Below, one piece after another: positions 1-8,089 of a DNA stretch of 64,000 bases. The stretch covers positions 31,038 to 95,037 of the forward strand of contig JAZUGF010000142.1 in the NCBI GenBank assembly GCA_045641065.1. Direction: 5' to 3'. Both the position numbers and the translations under genes were made by a program. Below the pieces are notes generated by a model. It was not told the origin of the DNA. It saw nothing but the letters and a program-made list of their open reading frames with translations, and did no database searches. Origin of the DNA: UBA1723 sp045641065. GTDB lineage: Bacteria; Bacteroidota; Bacteroidia; Bacteroidales; Paludibacteraceae. Positions within the stretch are counted from its first letter, which is position 1; every line of letters starts with the position of its first letter.

Positions 1-1928
1 ATGGTTCTCTTCAGCAGGCATTACAGCATGAGACTCCAGGTCTCAACATTCAGAAAGTGGGATTCGGCAACGAGATGTCGATGCAAGGTCTGGATGCCAG
101 ACACGTCTTATTCTTGATGGATGGAGAGAGAATGACTGGAGATATGGCCGGCAATCTCGACTATGAGAGATTCAATCTTCACGCAATTGAGAGAGTGGAG
201 ATTGTCAAAGGAGCAAGCAGCACACTATATGGAACTCGTGCGGCTGGAGCTGTAATCAATCTAATCACTAAAAAGACAACAAAGCCGTTTGAAATCCAGG
301 CTGGAGCCAGATATGGCATGATGAACGAAAGAAATTACGACAATCCGTCGACAAAAGATTACATGTATATGTTCGAGAAAAACGTCGACAAGCCAAATCT
401 TCAGGCATGGATTTCAAGTGGATTCCATCATAAAAAAATCACAGGCCAGACTGATCTATGGTATGGTTCATCCGATGCTTTCAATCTCTACCAAGATGGG
501 AAAGACGAAAAGCTCTACACGATGGAAGCCAACCCAATATTGAATAGAGACACCCTCGTCATTGCAGAAAATATGCGTCCACCATTGGGAATTGAAGGTA
601 ATGAGCATGTATCTGCGAGTCAGAAACTATACTTTGATTTTTCCAAGAATGTGGAAATCCAACTTTACGGGACCTTCTTCCACATGAACACTTATGACAT
701 GATTAAAGACTTAGCCTATACATTCTCAAACGACATGATGTGTGGAGCGAAAGCCAAAGTGAATGTCAAAGATTTGTTTACAATTGAAACAAAAATCCAC
801 AACGACTTCTACAACAGGTCTAAAAGACACGAGCGTCGCGACGAAGTCAACAAAGTATATGAGAGCAGAATCTTCCAACCGAAGTGTATCTTATCAAGCA
901 AACATTTCAAGCGTCACAGTTTGATTGCAGGTTGGGAATACATCAGCGATGACTTGACAAGTGACCGATTCATCTACAACACAATGGCTACAAGAAGTCT
1001 GCGTGAAACAGAATTCTACGCTCAAGACGAATGGCAGGCTAACGAAAAATGGATGCTTTCATTTGGTATGCGAGGCAATGTATCAAAAGCATTTGCCATT
1101 GCGGACCTTTACCGCATGTATGCGATGCCTAAGTTCGCAGTAAAGCACAATTTTTCAGAAACGTATTGCATGAGAGCAAACTACTCTCTCAACTATCGAA
1201 ATCCGTCAATCAAAGAGTTGTTCTTCAACTGGGATAATTTAGGAATGTTCCAAATAAAAGGAAACGAAAACCTTTTAGCAGAAAGGAGTCAATACATCTC
1301 ACTTGGTGGAGAATACAACAACGACAAGTTATTCTTGTCTGCGACTGCGTATACCAATACATTCCGCAATAAAATAGAGGGTATCTGGAGAGTATACGAC
1401 ATGCAGTATAATTTCGAATATGAGAATCTATACAGACAGATCTTGACTGGAATTGACATTCTCAGCAAGTGGAATATCAACGATCACTTCACGCTCAATG
1501 CATCATACAGTTTTGTCAACATCTCCAAATCAGATGGATTGCAGTTGAGTGCGACAAGTCCAAGTGCAGCGACCGGAAGTTTGGAGTACAAATTGAAGAA
1601 AAACAAATATGCGTTGACGGCAGTGCTTTCCGCCACAGCTAGCGGCAAAAAAAGATTTGACGTGCAGGATAGACTATACCTAGCAGACGAGGGCACAAGT
1701 TACGATGCATATTACCGTGTTACACTTCCTGGTTATGCTATGGCAAACATCGCAACTACACATAGTTTCAACAACCGTCTACGTTTGACTGTAGGTTGTG
1801 ACAACATCTTCAACTACAAGCCAAAGACATTAGGAAGCGGAATCACAGTCTTCAACATACCAGCAACTCCAGGAGCAAGAGGATATGTGCAGTTGGAGGT
1901 GACATTGGATAAGAAAGAAAAGAAATGA
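1..1928 (+). CDS. TonB-dependent heme receptor, HmuR-like (5' end missing)
   Basis: Outer-membrane TonB-dependent receptor, cut by the left edge: the frame is open from base 3 with no start codon, so the GTG at 57 is an internal valine rather than the start. The visible part begins in the plug domain (TPGLNIQK, then MQGLDARHVLFLMDGERM and VEIVKGASSTLYGTRAAGAVINLIT) and runs through the beta-barrel to a C-terminal strand (GYVQLEVTLD). A YRNPSIKELFF segment followed by GNENLLAERS resembles the YRAP and NPDL boxes of heme receptors (family knowledge). The next gene, a HmuY-like lipoprotein, overlaps its stop codon by 4 nt (ATGA), which supports heme or porphyrin as the substrate (inference). A SusC-type role is unlikely because no SusD follows. 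Signal peptide and TonB box lie outside the window. Confidence 0.88.
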   Translation, partial: GSLQQALQHETPGLNIQKVGFGNEMSMQGLDARHVLFLMDGERMTGDMAGNLDYERFNLHAIERVEIVKGASSTLYGTRAAGAVINLITKKTTKPFEIQAGARYGMMNERNYDNPSTKDYMYMFEKNVDKPNLQAWISSGFHHKKITGQTDLWYGSSDAFNLYQDGKDEKLYTMEANPILNRDTLVIAENMRPPLGIEGNEHVSASQKLYFDFSKNVEIQLYGTFFHMNTYDMIKDLAYTFSNDMMCGAKAKVNVKDLFTIETKIHNDFYNRSKRHERRDEVNKVYESRIFQPKCILSSKHFKRHSLIAGWEYISDDLTSDRFIYNTMATRSLRETEFYAQDEWQANEKWMLSFGMRGNVSKAFAIADLYRMYAMPKFAVKHNFSETYCMRANYSLNYRNPSIKELFFNWDNLGMFQIKGNENLLAERSQYISLGGEYNNDKLFLSATAYTNTFRNKIEGIWRVYDMQYNFEYENLYRQILTGIDILSKWNINDHFTLNASYSFVNISKSDGLQLSATSPSAATGSLEYKLKKNKYALTAVLSATASGKKRFDVQDRLYLADEGTSYDAYYRVTLPGYAMANIATTHSFNNRLRLTVGCDNIFNYKPKTLGSGITVFNIPATPGARGYVQLEVTLDKKEKK

Positions 1929-2617
1929 GACAAACTATAATAATCATACTCACTACCCTACTCTGCGGTTGTGCCAAATATGAAGCCGATGAGTTCACAG
2001 GCTATACACTGCCTCGAATCACCGGTTACAATACAGGCGTCACCAACGATTGGCTATACTTCTGTCTTGAAGACGGTTCGTTTATGAATCTAGCGTCGCC
2101 CAACAGTGATCTGCCAGAAGGATTCCAATACTACAATATCAAGTGGGATTTCGCAATCTGCGGTTGCAAGATGCGCACAAATTCAGGCACATCAGGACGA
2201 GGCAAAGGTGGAGCTGCTGATCTTGGATACGTAGACTATGATAAATATCAAAGTGTAGCAGATCTACCACAAGACCTTAAATGGGCAGTAGACGACAGCA
2301 CCGTCGAAGTGACATTCAGCAAGAACGACTGGAACCGATACCTGATGGCAAACAACATGGATTTCGACGCTAACCCATGGTTTAATCCGAACTCAGGTCC
2401 GGCAATGTGTAAAGCTTCAGGCAATCCGATACTCAGTCAGGCGGTAGTGTATGCCGGCCCACCACCAACATACGAACCATCATACCACACTTACATTATA
2501 CGTACTGCGAATGGAAAGGACTACTACAAATTCCAAGTAGTTTCGTGGTTCAACGACAAGACCGAAATCGGTGGAGATGGAGGTATGATAAGCTACTATC
2601 TTGACAAATTGAAATGA
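1925..2617 (+). CDS. HmuY-family heme-binding lipoprotein
   Basis: 230-residue lipoprotein. A short hydrophobic signal ends in a lipobox (LLCGC) with Cys16 as the probable lipid anchor. The core matches the HmuY family: a WDFAICG strand, then RTNSGTSGRGKGGA (about 84-97), the NPILSQ and PPTYEPS segments, and a final YIIRTANGKDYYKFQ strand. HmuY proteins capture heme at the cell surface and pass it to the partner receptor HmuR. The start ATG overlaps the receptor's TGA, so the two are translationally coupled, in the order receptor then hemophore, the reverse of hmuYR in Porphyromonas gingivalis. The protein has only one histidine (His188), so the bis-His ligation known for the P. gingivalis protein is impossible; Met141, Met145 and Met161 are candidate ligands (inference). 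Confidence 0.82.
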   Translation: MRQTIIIILTTLLCGCAKYEADEFTGYTLPRITGYNTGVTNDWLYFCLEDGSFMNLASPNSDLPEGFQYYNIKWDFAICGCKMRTNSGTSGRGKGGAADLGYVDYDKYQSVADLPQDLKWAVDDSTVEVTFSKNDWNRYLMANNMDFDANPWFNPNSGPAMCKASGNPILSQAVVYAGPPPTYEPSYHTYIIRTANGKDYYKFQVVSWFNDKTEIGGDGGMISYYLDKLK

Positions 2618-2654
2618 CGACTCATAAATGGTTTTAAATTCACATTTAGAAAAT

Positions 2655-2686
2655 TTTGAATTTACAAATTGATTTTTCTATCTTTG
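2655..2686 (+). promoter_or_regulatory. Bacteroidetes-type promoter for the DUF4954 gene
   Basis: TTTG at 2655-2658, a 20-nt spacer, then TATCTTTG at 2679-2686, fitting the Bacteroidetes -33/-7 consensus. It lies 45 nt before the ATG at 2732 and after the stop of the HmuY-like gene. Confidence 0.7.
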
Positions 2687-2731
2687 TTAATGTTAAATAA
2701 GGAAATTCGCGGTAATTAAAGATTTTCAAGT

Positions 2732-4636
2732 ATGCGACAATTAACATCGAAAGAAATTGAGTCTTTGCAGGCCAACGGTTGTTCTGCAGACGATTGGAAA
2801 AATATAACTGTGGCAGACGGATTCAATCCTGAGTCTGTCAGCAAAACATCATTCTCTGGCAAATGTCAGATTGGTACATTCTCAGGAATAGCTGAGATCA
2901 ATGGTGTACCATTCAAAAGAGGAATCAACAACGCTCGCTTACACAACTGTGTGGTTGGCAATGATGTGGTGATCGACGGAATTAGCAGATATATTTCCAA
3001 TTATGAGATTGCAGACGGTGCTATATTGGTCGATAATAGTGAGCTTTACTGTAGCGAATCGACTGCATTTGGTACGGATTCCAAAATTGCTTTACTAAAC
3101 GAAAATGGTGGACGTTCGATTCCTTTGTCACCAGCGTTGACTTCTCAACTTGCATATCTTGCAGTGATGTTCCGCGATTACAAAATCTTCACTGAAAAAA
3201 TCTGCAAATACCTTGACGACAAATCTAAAGAATATCTTTCACGTCCTGCTGATGCACCACGTGGATATATCGGCAAGAATTCAGTCGTAATCGGATGCAA
3301 GAAGATTGCAAACGTGTGGATTGGAGACAACGCTACAGTCAAGGATTGTTCGTCACTTGAAAATGGAATCATCAAATCGTCCGCTGCTGATCCAGCAATC
3401 ATCACAACTGATGTCTTGGCTCAGAATTTCATTCTTTGCAACGGTGCAAAGGTGATGGACGGTGCAATTATCCGCAATACATTCGTAGGTCAGAATACTG
3501 AAGTCGGTCTTACTTTCTCATCTACAGACACATTCTTCAGTTCAAACTGTCAGGCATTCCACGGTGAGTCTTGCTCACTATTCGGAGGTCCATTCACAGT
3601 GTCGCACCACAAGTCTACCCTACTTATCGGAGCAATGTTCAGTTTCATGAACGCAGGTAGTGCAACAAACCAAAGTAACCATTACTACCGTCTTGGACCA
3701 AACCACGAAGGAATTCTTCAGCGTGGAAGCAAAACAGCCAGCGGTTCATACGTGCTATGGCCAGCAGTGACTGGAGTCTTCACATTGGTAAAAGGAAAAC
3801 ACGGAGGCAATCTCGACACACGTAAATTGCCATTCTCATATTTGATTGAGCAGAATTCTGAGACTTGGATCTATCCAGGCTCAAGCATGAAGTCGTGTGG
3901 AACAATGCGCGACATCAACAAGTGGAAGAAGCGCGACAAGAGAAAGACTATCGATGCAAGTAGCGATATCATCAACTTCGACGTGATGAGTCCGTTCGTA
4001 GTTGCAGAGGTTGCAGAAGGATTGGAATTCTTGACTGAGAAACAGCATCACCAGCGTCGTGCCGGTGTGAACTATCACAAATACGGCCGTGCAAAAATGC
4101 ATTCAGTTGCAGTCGACGAGGGTGTTGATTTATACTCAATGTTCCTTTCTGTATTCGCAGTTCGTTTGCTAAAATCTTGTAGCACAGCTAATTTGAAGAG
4201 TTTGTACGAGAAAGCAGCCAACTATGAGATTGACAAGTGGGCAGATATCGCAGGTGCATACTGCAGCAGAAAGAATCTATTCAATTTCATAGATAAAGTT
4301 GCAAATAGCAATGACTATAGCAGCGTCATCACATCATTCCTATCTGATTTGAAGAACGGATATGAGGAGGAGAAATTGATGTGGGGATTGAAGTTCATCC
4401 TTGAGCAGAGATTCGACGGTGATATCGCAGCAGCTACATCAGCAGAGGCAATCGCAGAGATCATCAACGAAGGAGAGAGTGCAGAAGGCACACTTGCCAA
4501 GATGATTGCCACAGATAAAGAGAGGGAATTCTCACAATTTATGCAGGTAGGATACGGCTTAGACGGTAATGATCCCGTCGGCGATTTCAATGCTGTTCAG
4601 GATAAAGACAACGTAGCCGACATTCCGGTATTCTAA
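2732..4636 (+). CDS. DUF4954 family protein (hexapeptide-like beta-helix)
   Basis: 634-residue protein recognised as DUF4954, a family nearly confined to Bacteroidetes and spirochaetes with no established reaction. Markers include MRQLTSKEIESLQANGCSA at the N-terminus, SNYEIADGAILVDN, GNDV/GDNAT/GQNTEVG turns typical of a left-handed beta-helix (about 70-260), FGGPFTVSHHKSTLLIGAMF (about 285-305), and LPFSYLIEQ near 370. No signal peptide, so it is probably cytoplasmic. The repeat turns recall sugar-nucleotide acyltransferases. The gene has its own promoter and is followed after 13 nt by a DegT-type sugar aminotransferase; acting on the same nucleotide sugar would be consistent with this operon, but that is inference. 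Confidence 0.85.
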   Translation: MRQLTSKEIESLQANGCSADDWKNITVADGFNPESVSKTSFSGKCQIGTFSGIAEINGVPFKRGINNARLHNCVVGNDVVIDGISRYISNYEIADGAILVDNSELYCSESTAFGTDSKIALLNENGGRSIPLSPALTSQLAYLAVMFRDYKIFTEKICKYLDDKSKEYLSRPADAPRGYIGKNSVVIGCKKIANVWIGDNATVKDCSSLENGIIKSSAADPAIITTDVLAQNFILCNGAKVMDGAIIRNTFVGQNTEVGLTFSSTDTFFSSNCQAFHGESCSLFGGPFTVSHHKSTLLIGAMFSFMNAGSATNQSNHYYRLGPNHEGILQRGSKTASGSYVLWPAVTGVFTLVKGKHGGNLDTRKLPFSYLIEQNSETWIYPGSSMKSCGTMRDINKWKKRDKRKTIDASSDIINFDVMSPFVVAEVAEGLEFLTEKQHHQRRAGVNYHKYGRAKMHSVAVDEGVDLYSMFLSVFAVRLLKSCSTANLKSLYEKAANYEIDKWADIAGAYCSRKNLFNFIDKVANSNDYSSVITSFLSDLKNGYEEEKLMWGLKFILEQRFDGDIAAATSAEAIAEIINEGESAEGTLAKMIATDKEREFSQFMQVGYGLDGNDPVGDFNAVQDKDNVADIPVF

Positions 4637-4649
4637 AAAGAGTCCCATT

Positions 4650-5780
4650 ATGCAGAAAATAGTAGAGATGTGCGATTTGAAGCGTCAGACTGCCAAGATA
4701 CGCAGTGAAATCGACGCATCAATCAACGAGTCAATCGAATCTACAGCATTCATCAAAGGAGCCAAAGTAGCAGATTTTGAAAAGAATGCGGCAGCATATA
4801 TTGGCACAAAGCATTGTATATCAGCAGGCAATGGCACAGATGCTCTTTATATAGCACTAATGATGCTCAACCTTGCTCCCGGCAGCGAAGTGATAACTCC
4901 AAGTTTCACATTCGTAGCTACAGCAGAAGCCATTTTACGTGCTGGATTGAAACCAGTCTTCGTTGACGTTTCTGATTCATCATTCAATATAGAAGCCGAC
5001 ACGTTTGAAGCAGCAATCACACCAGAGACAAAAGCAACAATCATCGTACATCTATTCGGACAGAGTGCGGAGATGGATTCGATAATGAAAGTTGCGAAAA
5101 GACATTCCGTCGACATCATCGAAGATTTCTGTCAATCGTTTGGAGCGGCATGCGACGTCGACGGCAAGATGAAAAAAGCAGGTTCAATCGGAAAAATAGG
5201 ATGCACATCATTCTTTCCTTCTAAAAATCTCGGATGTTTTGGCGACGGTGGAGCCATTTTCACCGACGACGACACTATTGCAGACAATGCCCGCGCGTTT
5301 GCCAACCACGGAATGAGAGTGAAGTACACATACGACAGCGTAGGAGTAAACTCACGTCTTGACGCAATGCAAGCAGGAATCTTGAATGTCAAGATGAAAT
5401 ATGTAGATTCATATTTGGAAGCAAGACGAAAAGCGGCGTCGACATATAGAAAAATGCTTTCTAAAGTCGACGGAATAATCATTCCATCTGAAAAAGAGGG
5501 CTGTCAGCACACATATAATCAGTTCACTATCAGAGTGAAAGATGGCAAACGAGATGAATTAAAGGCATATTTGGAGGAGAATGGTATTCCATCCATGATC
5601 TATTATCCCTACCCAATTCATCAGCAGAAAGCATATCTTGAATCACCACACCGCATAGCAGGCAATCTTAGCAACACAGAAAAACTCTGCAAAGAGGTGT
5701 TGAGTTTGCCAATGCACACTGAATTAGAAGATGGAATCATAGAGACAATCGCGTCGAAGATAAAGGAATTCTTCTGCTAA
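4650..5780 (+). CDS. DegT/DnrJ/EryC1/StrS-family PLP-dependent sugar aminotransferase
   Basis: 376 residues, the usual length for this family of aspartate-aminotransferase-fold enzymes that aminate keto-sugar nucleotides for O-antigen, capsule or S-layer glycans. Visible motifs: SAGNGTDALYIALMML (58-73), which contacts the cofactor phosphate; EVITPSFTFVAT; the cofactor-binding aspartate in EDFCQSFGA (Asp159, Gln162); and FFPSKNLGCFGDGGA, with Lys192 as the expected PLP Schiff-base lysine. The later VGVNSRLDAMQAGIL and HTYNQF segments are also typical. It resembles the WbpE/WlbC type that makes 3-amino sugars, but the substrate cannot be read from sequence. It lies 13 nt after the DUF4954 gene, so the two are very likely co-transcribed, and a strong terminator follows. 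Confidence 0.88.
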   Translation: MQKIVEMCDLKRQTAKIRSEIDASINESIESTAFIKGAKVADFEKNAAAYIGTKHCISAGNGTDALYIALMMLNLAPGSEVITPSFTFVATAEAILRAGLKPVFVDVSDSSFNIEADTFEAAITPETKATIIVHLFGQSAEMDSIMKVAKRHSVDIIEDFCQSFGAACDVDGKMKKAGSIGKIGCTSFFPSKNLGCFGDGGAIFTDDDTIADNARAFANHGMRVKYTYDSVGVNSRLDAMQAGILNVKMKYVDSYLEARRKAASTYRKMLSKVDGIIIPSEKEGCQHTYNQFTIRVKDGKRDELKAYLEENGIPSMIYYPYPIHQQKAYLESPHRIAGNLSNTEKLCKEVLSLPMHTELEDGIIETIASKIKEFFC

Positions 5781-5820
5781 ATATTGCCATTTTGGCAGAC
5801 AACAAATTAAAACAAATAGA

Positions 5821-5864
5821 AGCTGTGCCAAACATGCAGATTTTGCAAGTTGGCACAGCTTTTG
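5821..5864 (+). terminator. Rho-independent terminator after the aminotransferase gene
   Basis: An 11-bp perfect stem, AGCTGTGCCAA at 5821-5831 with TTGGCACAGCT at 5850-5860, followed by TTTGATTTA. It separates the DUF4954-aminotransferase operon from groES. Confidence 0.75.
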
Positions 5865-5912
5865 ATTTATGTATAGCAGAAAAAAGAAAATAAACTTAAA
5901 GTTATATAAATC

Positions 5913-6185
5913 ATGAACATTAAGCCATTAGCAGACAGAGTGCTTGTTAAGCCTGTCGCAGCAGAAGAGAAGACAGCGTTGGGAATCATCATTCCAGACA
6001 CTGCAAAAGAGAAGCCGTTGAAGGGTGAGGTCCTAGCTATCGGTAACGGTACTAAGGACGAGGAGATGGTAGTGAAGGTTGGCGACACTGTTCTATACGG
6101 AAAGTATGCTGGCACTGAGCTTGAACTTGACGGTGAGAAGTATTTGATCATGCGTCAGAGTGATATCTTGGCAATCATTGGATAA
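5913..6185 (+). CDS. groES: Co-chaperonin GroES (Hsp10)
   Basis: 90-residue co-chaperonin that caps the GroEL cavity. MNIKPLADRVLVKPV at the N-terminus, the mobile loop around EEKTALGIIIPDTAKEKP (18-35), the roof-loop region GNGTKDEEMVVKVGD, and GKYAGTELELDGEKYLIMR are diagnostic. It precedes groEL by 104 nt, the standard gene order. No CIRCE inverted repeat and no clear -33/-7 promoter were found upstream, so the form of heat-shock control is not visible. Confidence 0.97.
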   Translation: MNIKPLADRVLVKPVAAEEKTALGIIIPDTAKEKPLKGEVLAIGNGTKDEEMVVKVGDTVLYGKYAGTELELDGEKYLIMRQSDILAIIG

Positions 6186-6216
6186 TGCACAATTCGTAAT
6201 GCATAATTCATAATTG
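6184..6216 (+). repeat. AT-rich spacer repeat (TAATGCATAATTCATAATT type)
   Basis: Degenerate repeat built from AATTC(A/G)TAAT units in the groES-groEL spacer. It starts at the groES stop codon and ends in AATTGT, pairing with ACAATT near its start. It belongs to a family with copies near 7931, 20616, 22889, 25952, 29199, 29340, 31600 and 41925. Confidence 0.6.
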
Positions 6217-6289
6217 TCAACAAAAAGAATCAACAGAATATAATACAACAGTTTAGACTAAGACGTCTATACAAAAAAGTATAAAAATC

Positions 6290-7927
6290 ATGGCAAAAGA
6301 GATTAAATTCGACATAGAGGCTCGCGACCTTTTGAAGAAGGGTGTGGACGAGTTGGCAAACGCAGTTAAGGTGACACTTGGACCTAAGGGCCGCAACGTC
6401 ATCATCGAGAAGAAGTTCGGTGCTCCACACATCACTAAGGATGGTGTGAGCGTGGCAAAGGAGATCGAGCTTTCTGATCCATACCAGAACATGGGTGCAC
6501 AGATCGTTAAGGAGGTTGCTTCTAAGACTAATGATAAGGCTGGCGACGGTACAACTACAGCTACAGTTCTTGCACAGTCTATCATCACTGTAGGTTTGAA
6601 GAACGTGGCTGCTGGTGCTAATCCAATGGATTTGAAGCGTGGTATCGACAAGGCAGTTGCTAAGGTTGTCGACAGCATCAAGGCTCAGGCTAAGGAGGTT
6701 GGCGACGACAATCAGAAGATCGAGCAGGTAGCGACTATCTCAGCCAACAACGACAGCGAGATCGGTAAGCTTATCGCAAGCGCTATGGCGAAGGTAAAGA
6801 AAGAGGGTGTCATCACAGTTGAAGAGGCAAAGGGTACTGACACTACAGTTGATGTAGTTGAGGGAATGCAGTTCGACAGAGGTTACCTTTCTCCATACTT
6901 CGTTACAAACACAGAGAAGATGGAGTGTGAGATGGAGAACCCATTCGTTCTTATCCACGACAAGAAGATTTCTAACCTAAAGGATATCCTTCCATTGCTT
7001 GAGGCATCAGTTCAGGCAGGACGTCCTCTATTGGTTATCGCAGAGGATATCGACGGTGAGGCGTTGACAACATTGGTTGTTAACCGTCTACGCGGATCAT
7101 TGAAGATCTGTGCTGTCAAGGCACCAGGATTCGGAGATCGTCGTAAGGAGATGCTTCAGGATATAGCAGTTTTGACAGGCGGTACAGTTGTTTCAGAGGA
7201 GCAGGGAATCCAGCTTGCTTCAGCTACAATCGAGATGCTTGGTAAGGCTGAGAAGATCACAGTAAACAAAGACAACACAACAATCGTCAACGGTGCTGGT
7301 TCAAAGGAGGCTATCGCACAGAGAGTCGCTCAGATCAAGGCACAGATCGACGCTACAAAGTCAGACTACGACCGTGAGAAACTTCAGGAGCGTTTGGCTA
7401 AGTTGGCAGGTGGAGTTGCAGTGCTTTACGTAGGTGCTCCATCAGAGGTTGAGATGAAGGAGAAGAAAGATCGCGTAGATGATGCACTTTCTGCAACACG
7501 TGCAGCTGTAGAGGAAGGAATCGTCCCTGGTGGTGGTGTAGCGCTTATCCGTGCTATCGAGTCGCTTGACGGCGTCACTGGAGAGAACGACGACGAGACA
7601 ACAGGTATCGAGATCGTTAAGCGTGCAATCGAAGAGCCACTTCGCCAGATTGTAGCAAACGCTGGTAAGGAAGGTGCAGTTATTGTACAGAAGGTAAGAG
7701 AAGGCAAGGGAGACTACGGTTACAATGCCCGCACAGATAAGTTTGAGAACTTCTACGAGGCAGGTGTTATCGACCCAGCTAAGGTGACTCGCGTCGCATT
7801 AGAGAATGCAGCATCAATTGCAGGTATGTTGCTTACAACTGAGTGCGTTATCTCAGAGAAGAAAGAGGCAGCTCCAGCAGCAGCTCCTGTAGCACCAGGA
7901 ATGGGCGGCATGGGTGGAATGATGTAA
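6290..7927 (+). CDS. groEL: Chaperonin GroEL (Hsp60)
   Basis: 545-residue 60-kDa chaperonin, full length. It has the ATP-binding signature KVTLGPKGRNV near residue 28, DGTTTATVLAQ (87-97), the apical-domain LLVIAEDIDGEALTTLV, the family signature AAVEEGIVPGGGVALIRA (about 404-421) and a C-terminal Gly-Gly-Met tail (PGMGGMGGMM). It forms the folding chamber with the GroES encoded just upstream. Codon use is more constrained than in neighbouring accessory genes, as expected for a highly expressed gene. A perfect terminator hairpin lies about 65 nt downstream. Confidence 0.98.
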   Translation: MAKEIKFDIEARDLLKKGVDELANAVKVTLGPKGRNVIIEKKFGAPHITKDGVSVAKEIELSDPYQNMGAQIVKEVASKTNDKAGDGTTTATVLAQSIITVGLKNVAAGANPMDLKRGIDKAVAKVVDSIKAQAKEVGDDNQKIEQVATISANNDSEIGKLIASAMAKVKKEGVITVEEAKGTDTTVDVVEGMQFDRGYLSPYFVTNTEKMECEMENPFVLIHDKKISNLKDILPLLEASVQAGRPLLVIAEDIDGEALTTLVVNRLRGSLKICAVKAPGFGDRRKEMLQDIAVLTGGTVVSEEQGIQLASATIEMLGKAEKITVNKDNTTIVNGAGSKEAIAQRVAQIKAQIDATKSDYDREKLQERLAKLAGGVAVLYVGAPSEVEMKEKKDRVDDALSATRAAVEEGIVPGGGVALIRAIESLDGVTGENDDETTGIEIVKRAIEEPLRQIVANAGKEGAVIVQKVREGKGDYGYNARTDKFENFYEAGVIDPAKVTRVALENAASIAGMLLTTECVISEKKEAAPAAAPVAPGMGGMGGMM

Positions 7928-7930
7928 TTC

Positions 7931-7965
7931 TAAATGCTGAATGAGAAATGCGGAATGCTGAATTA
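7931..7965 (+). repeat. AT-rich spacer repeat (AAATGCTGAATGAGAAATG type)
   Basis: Four imperfect 9-10 nt units (AAATGCTGA, ATGAGAAA, TGCGGA, ATGCTGAATT) directly after groEL. Same family as the copies at 25952 and 29199. Confidence 0.6.
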
Positions 7966-7992
7966 GCAGACGCATAAAATTCATAAAACACA

Positions 7993-8026
7993 AGCGGTCG
8001 GGACTTACGTTCCGACCGCTTTTTTA
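7993..8026 (+). terminator. Terminator of groES-groEL
   Basis: Nine-bp GC-rich stem (AGCGGTCGG at 7993-8001 with CCGACCGCT at 8012-8020) followed by a run of six T. Confidence 0.85.
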
Positions 8027-8089
8027 TGCATTTAATGCACATTTACTCATCCTTAATATGGATGATAGTCTAGTTAGTAATTTCAAATC

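Noticed and set aside
57..1928. GTG at 57 as the start of the TonB-dependent receptor
   Set aside because: The frame is open back to base 3 and encodes plug-domain residues (TPGLNIQK), so the gene begins before the window.
1..2617. SusC/SusD-like pair at the left edge
   Set aside because: The receptor is small, has heme-receptor boxes, and the partner matches HmuY, not SusD.
5781..5912. CIRCE heat-shock operator before groES
   Set aside because: No TTAGCACTC-N9-GAGTGCTAA inverted repeat is present; the only palindrome is the aminotransferase terminator.
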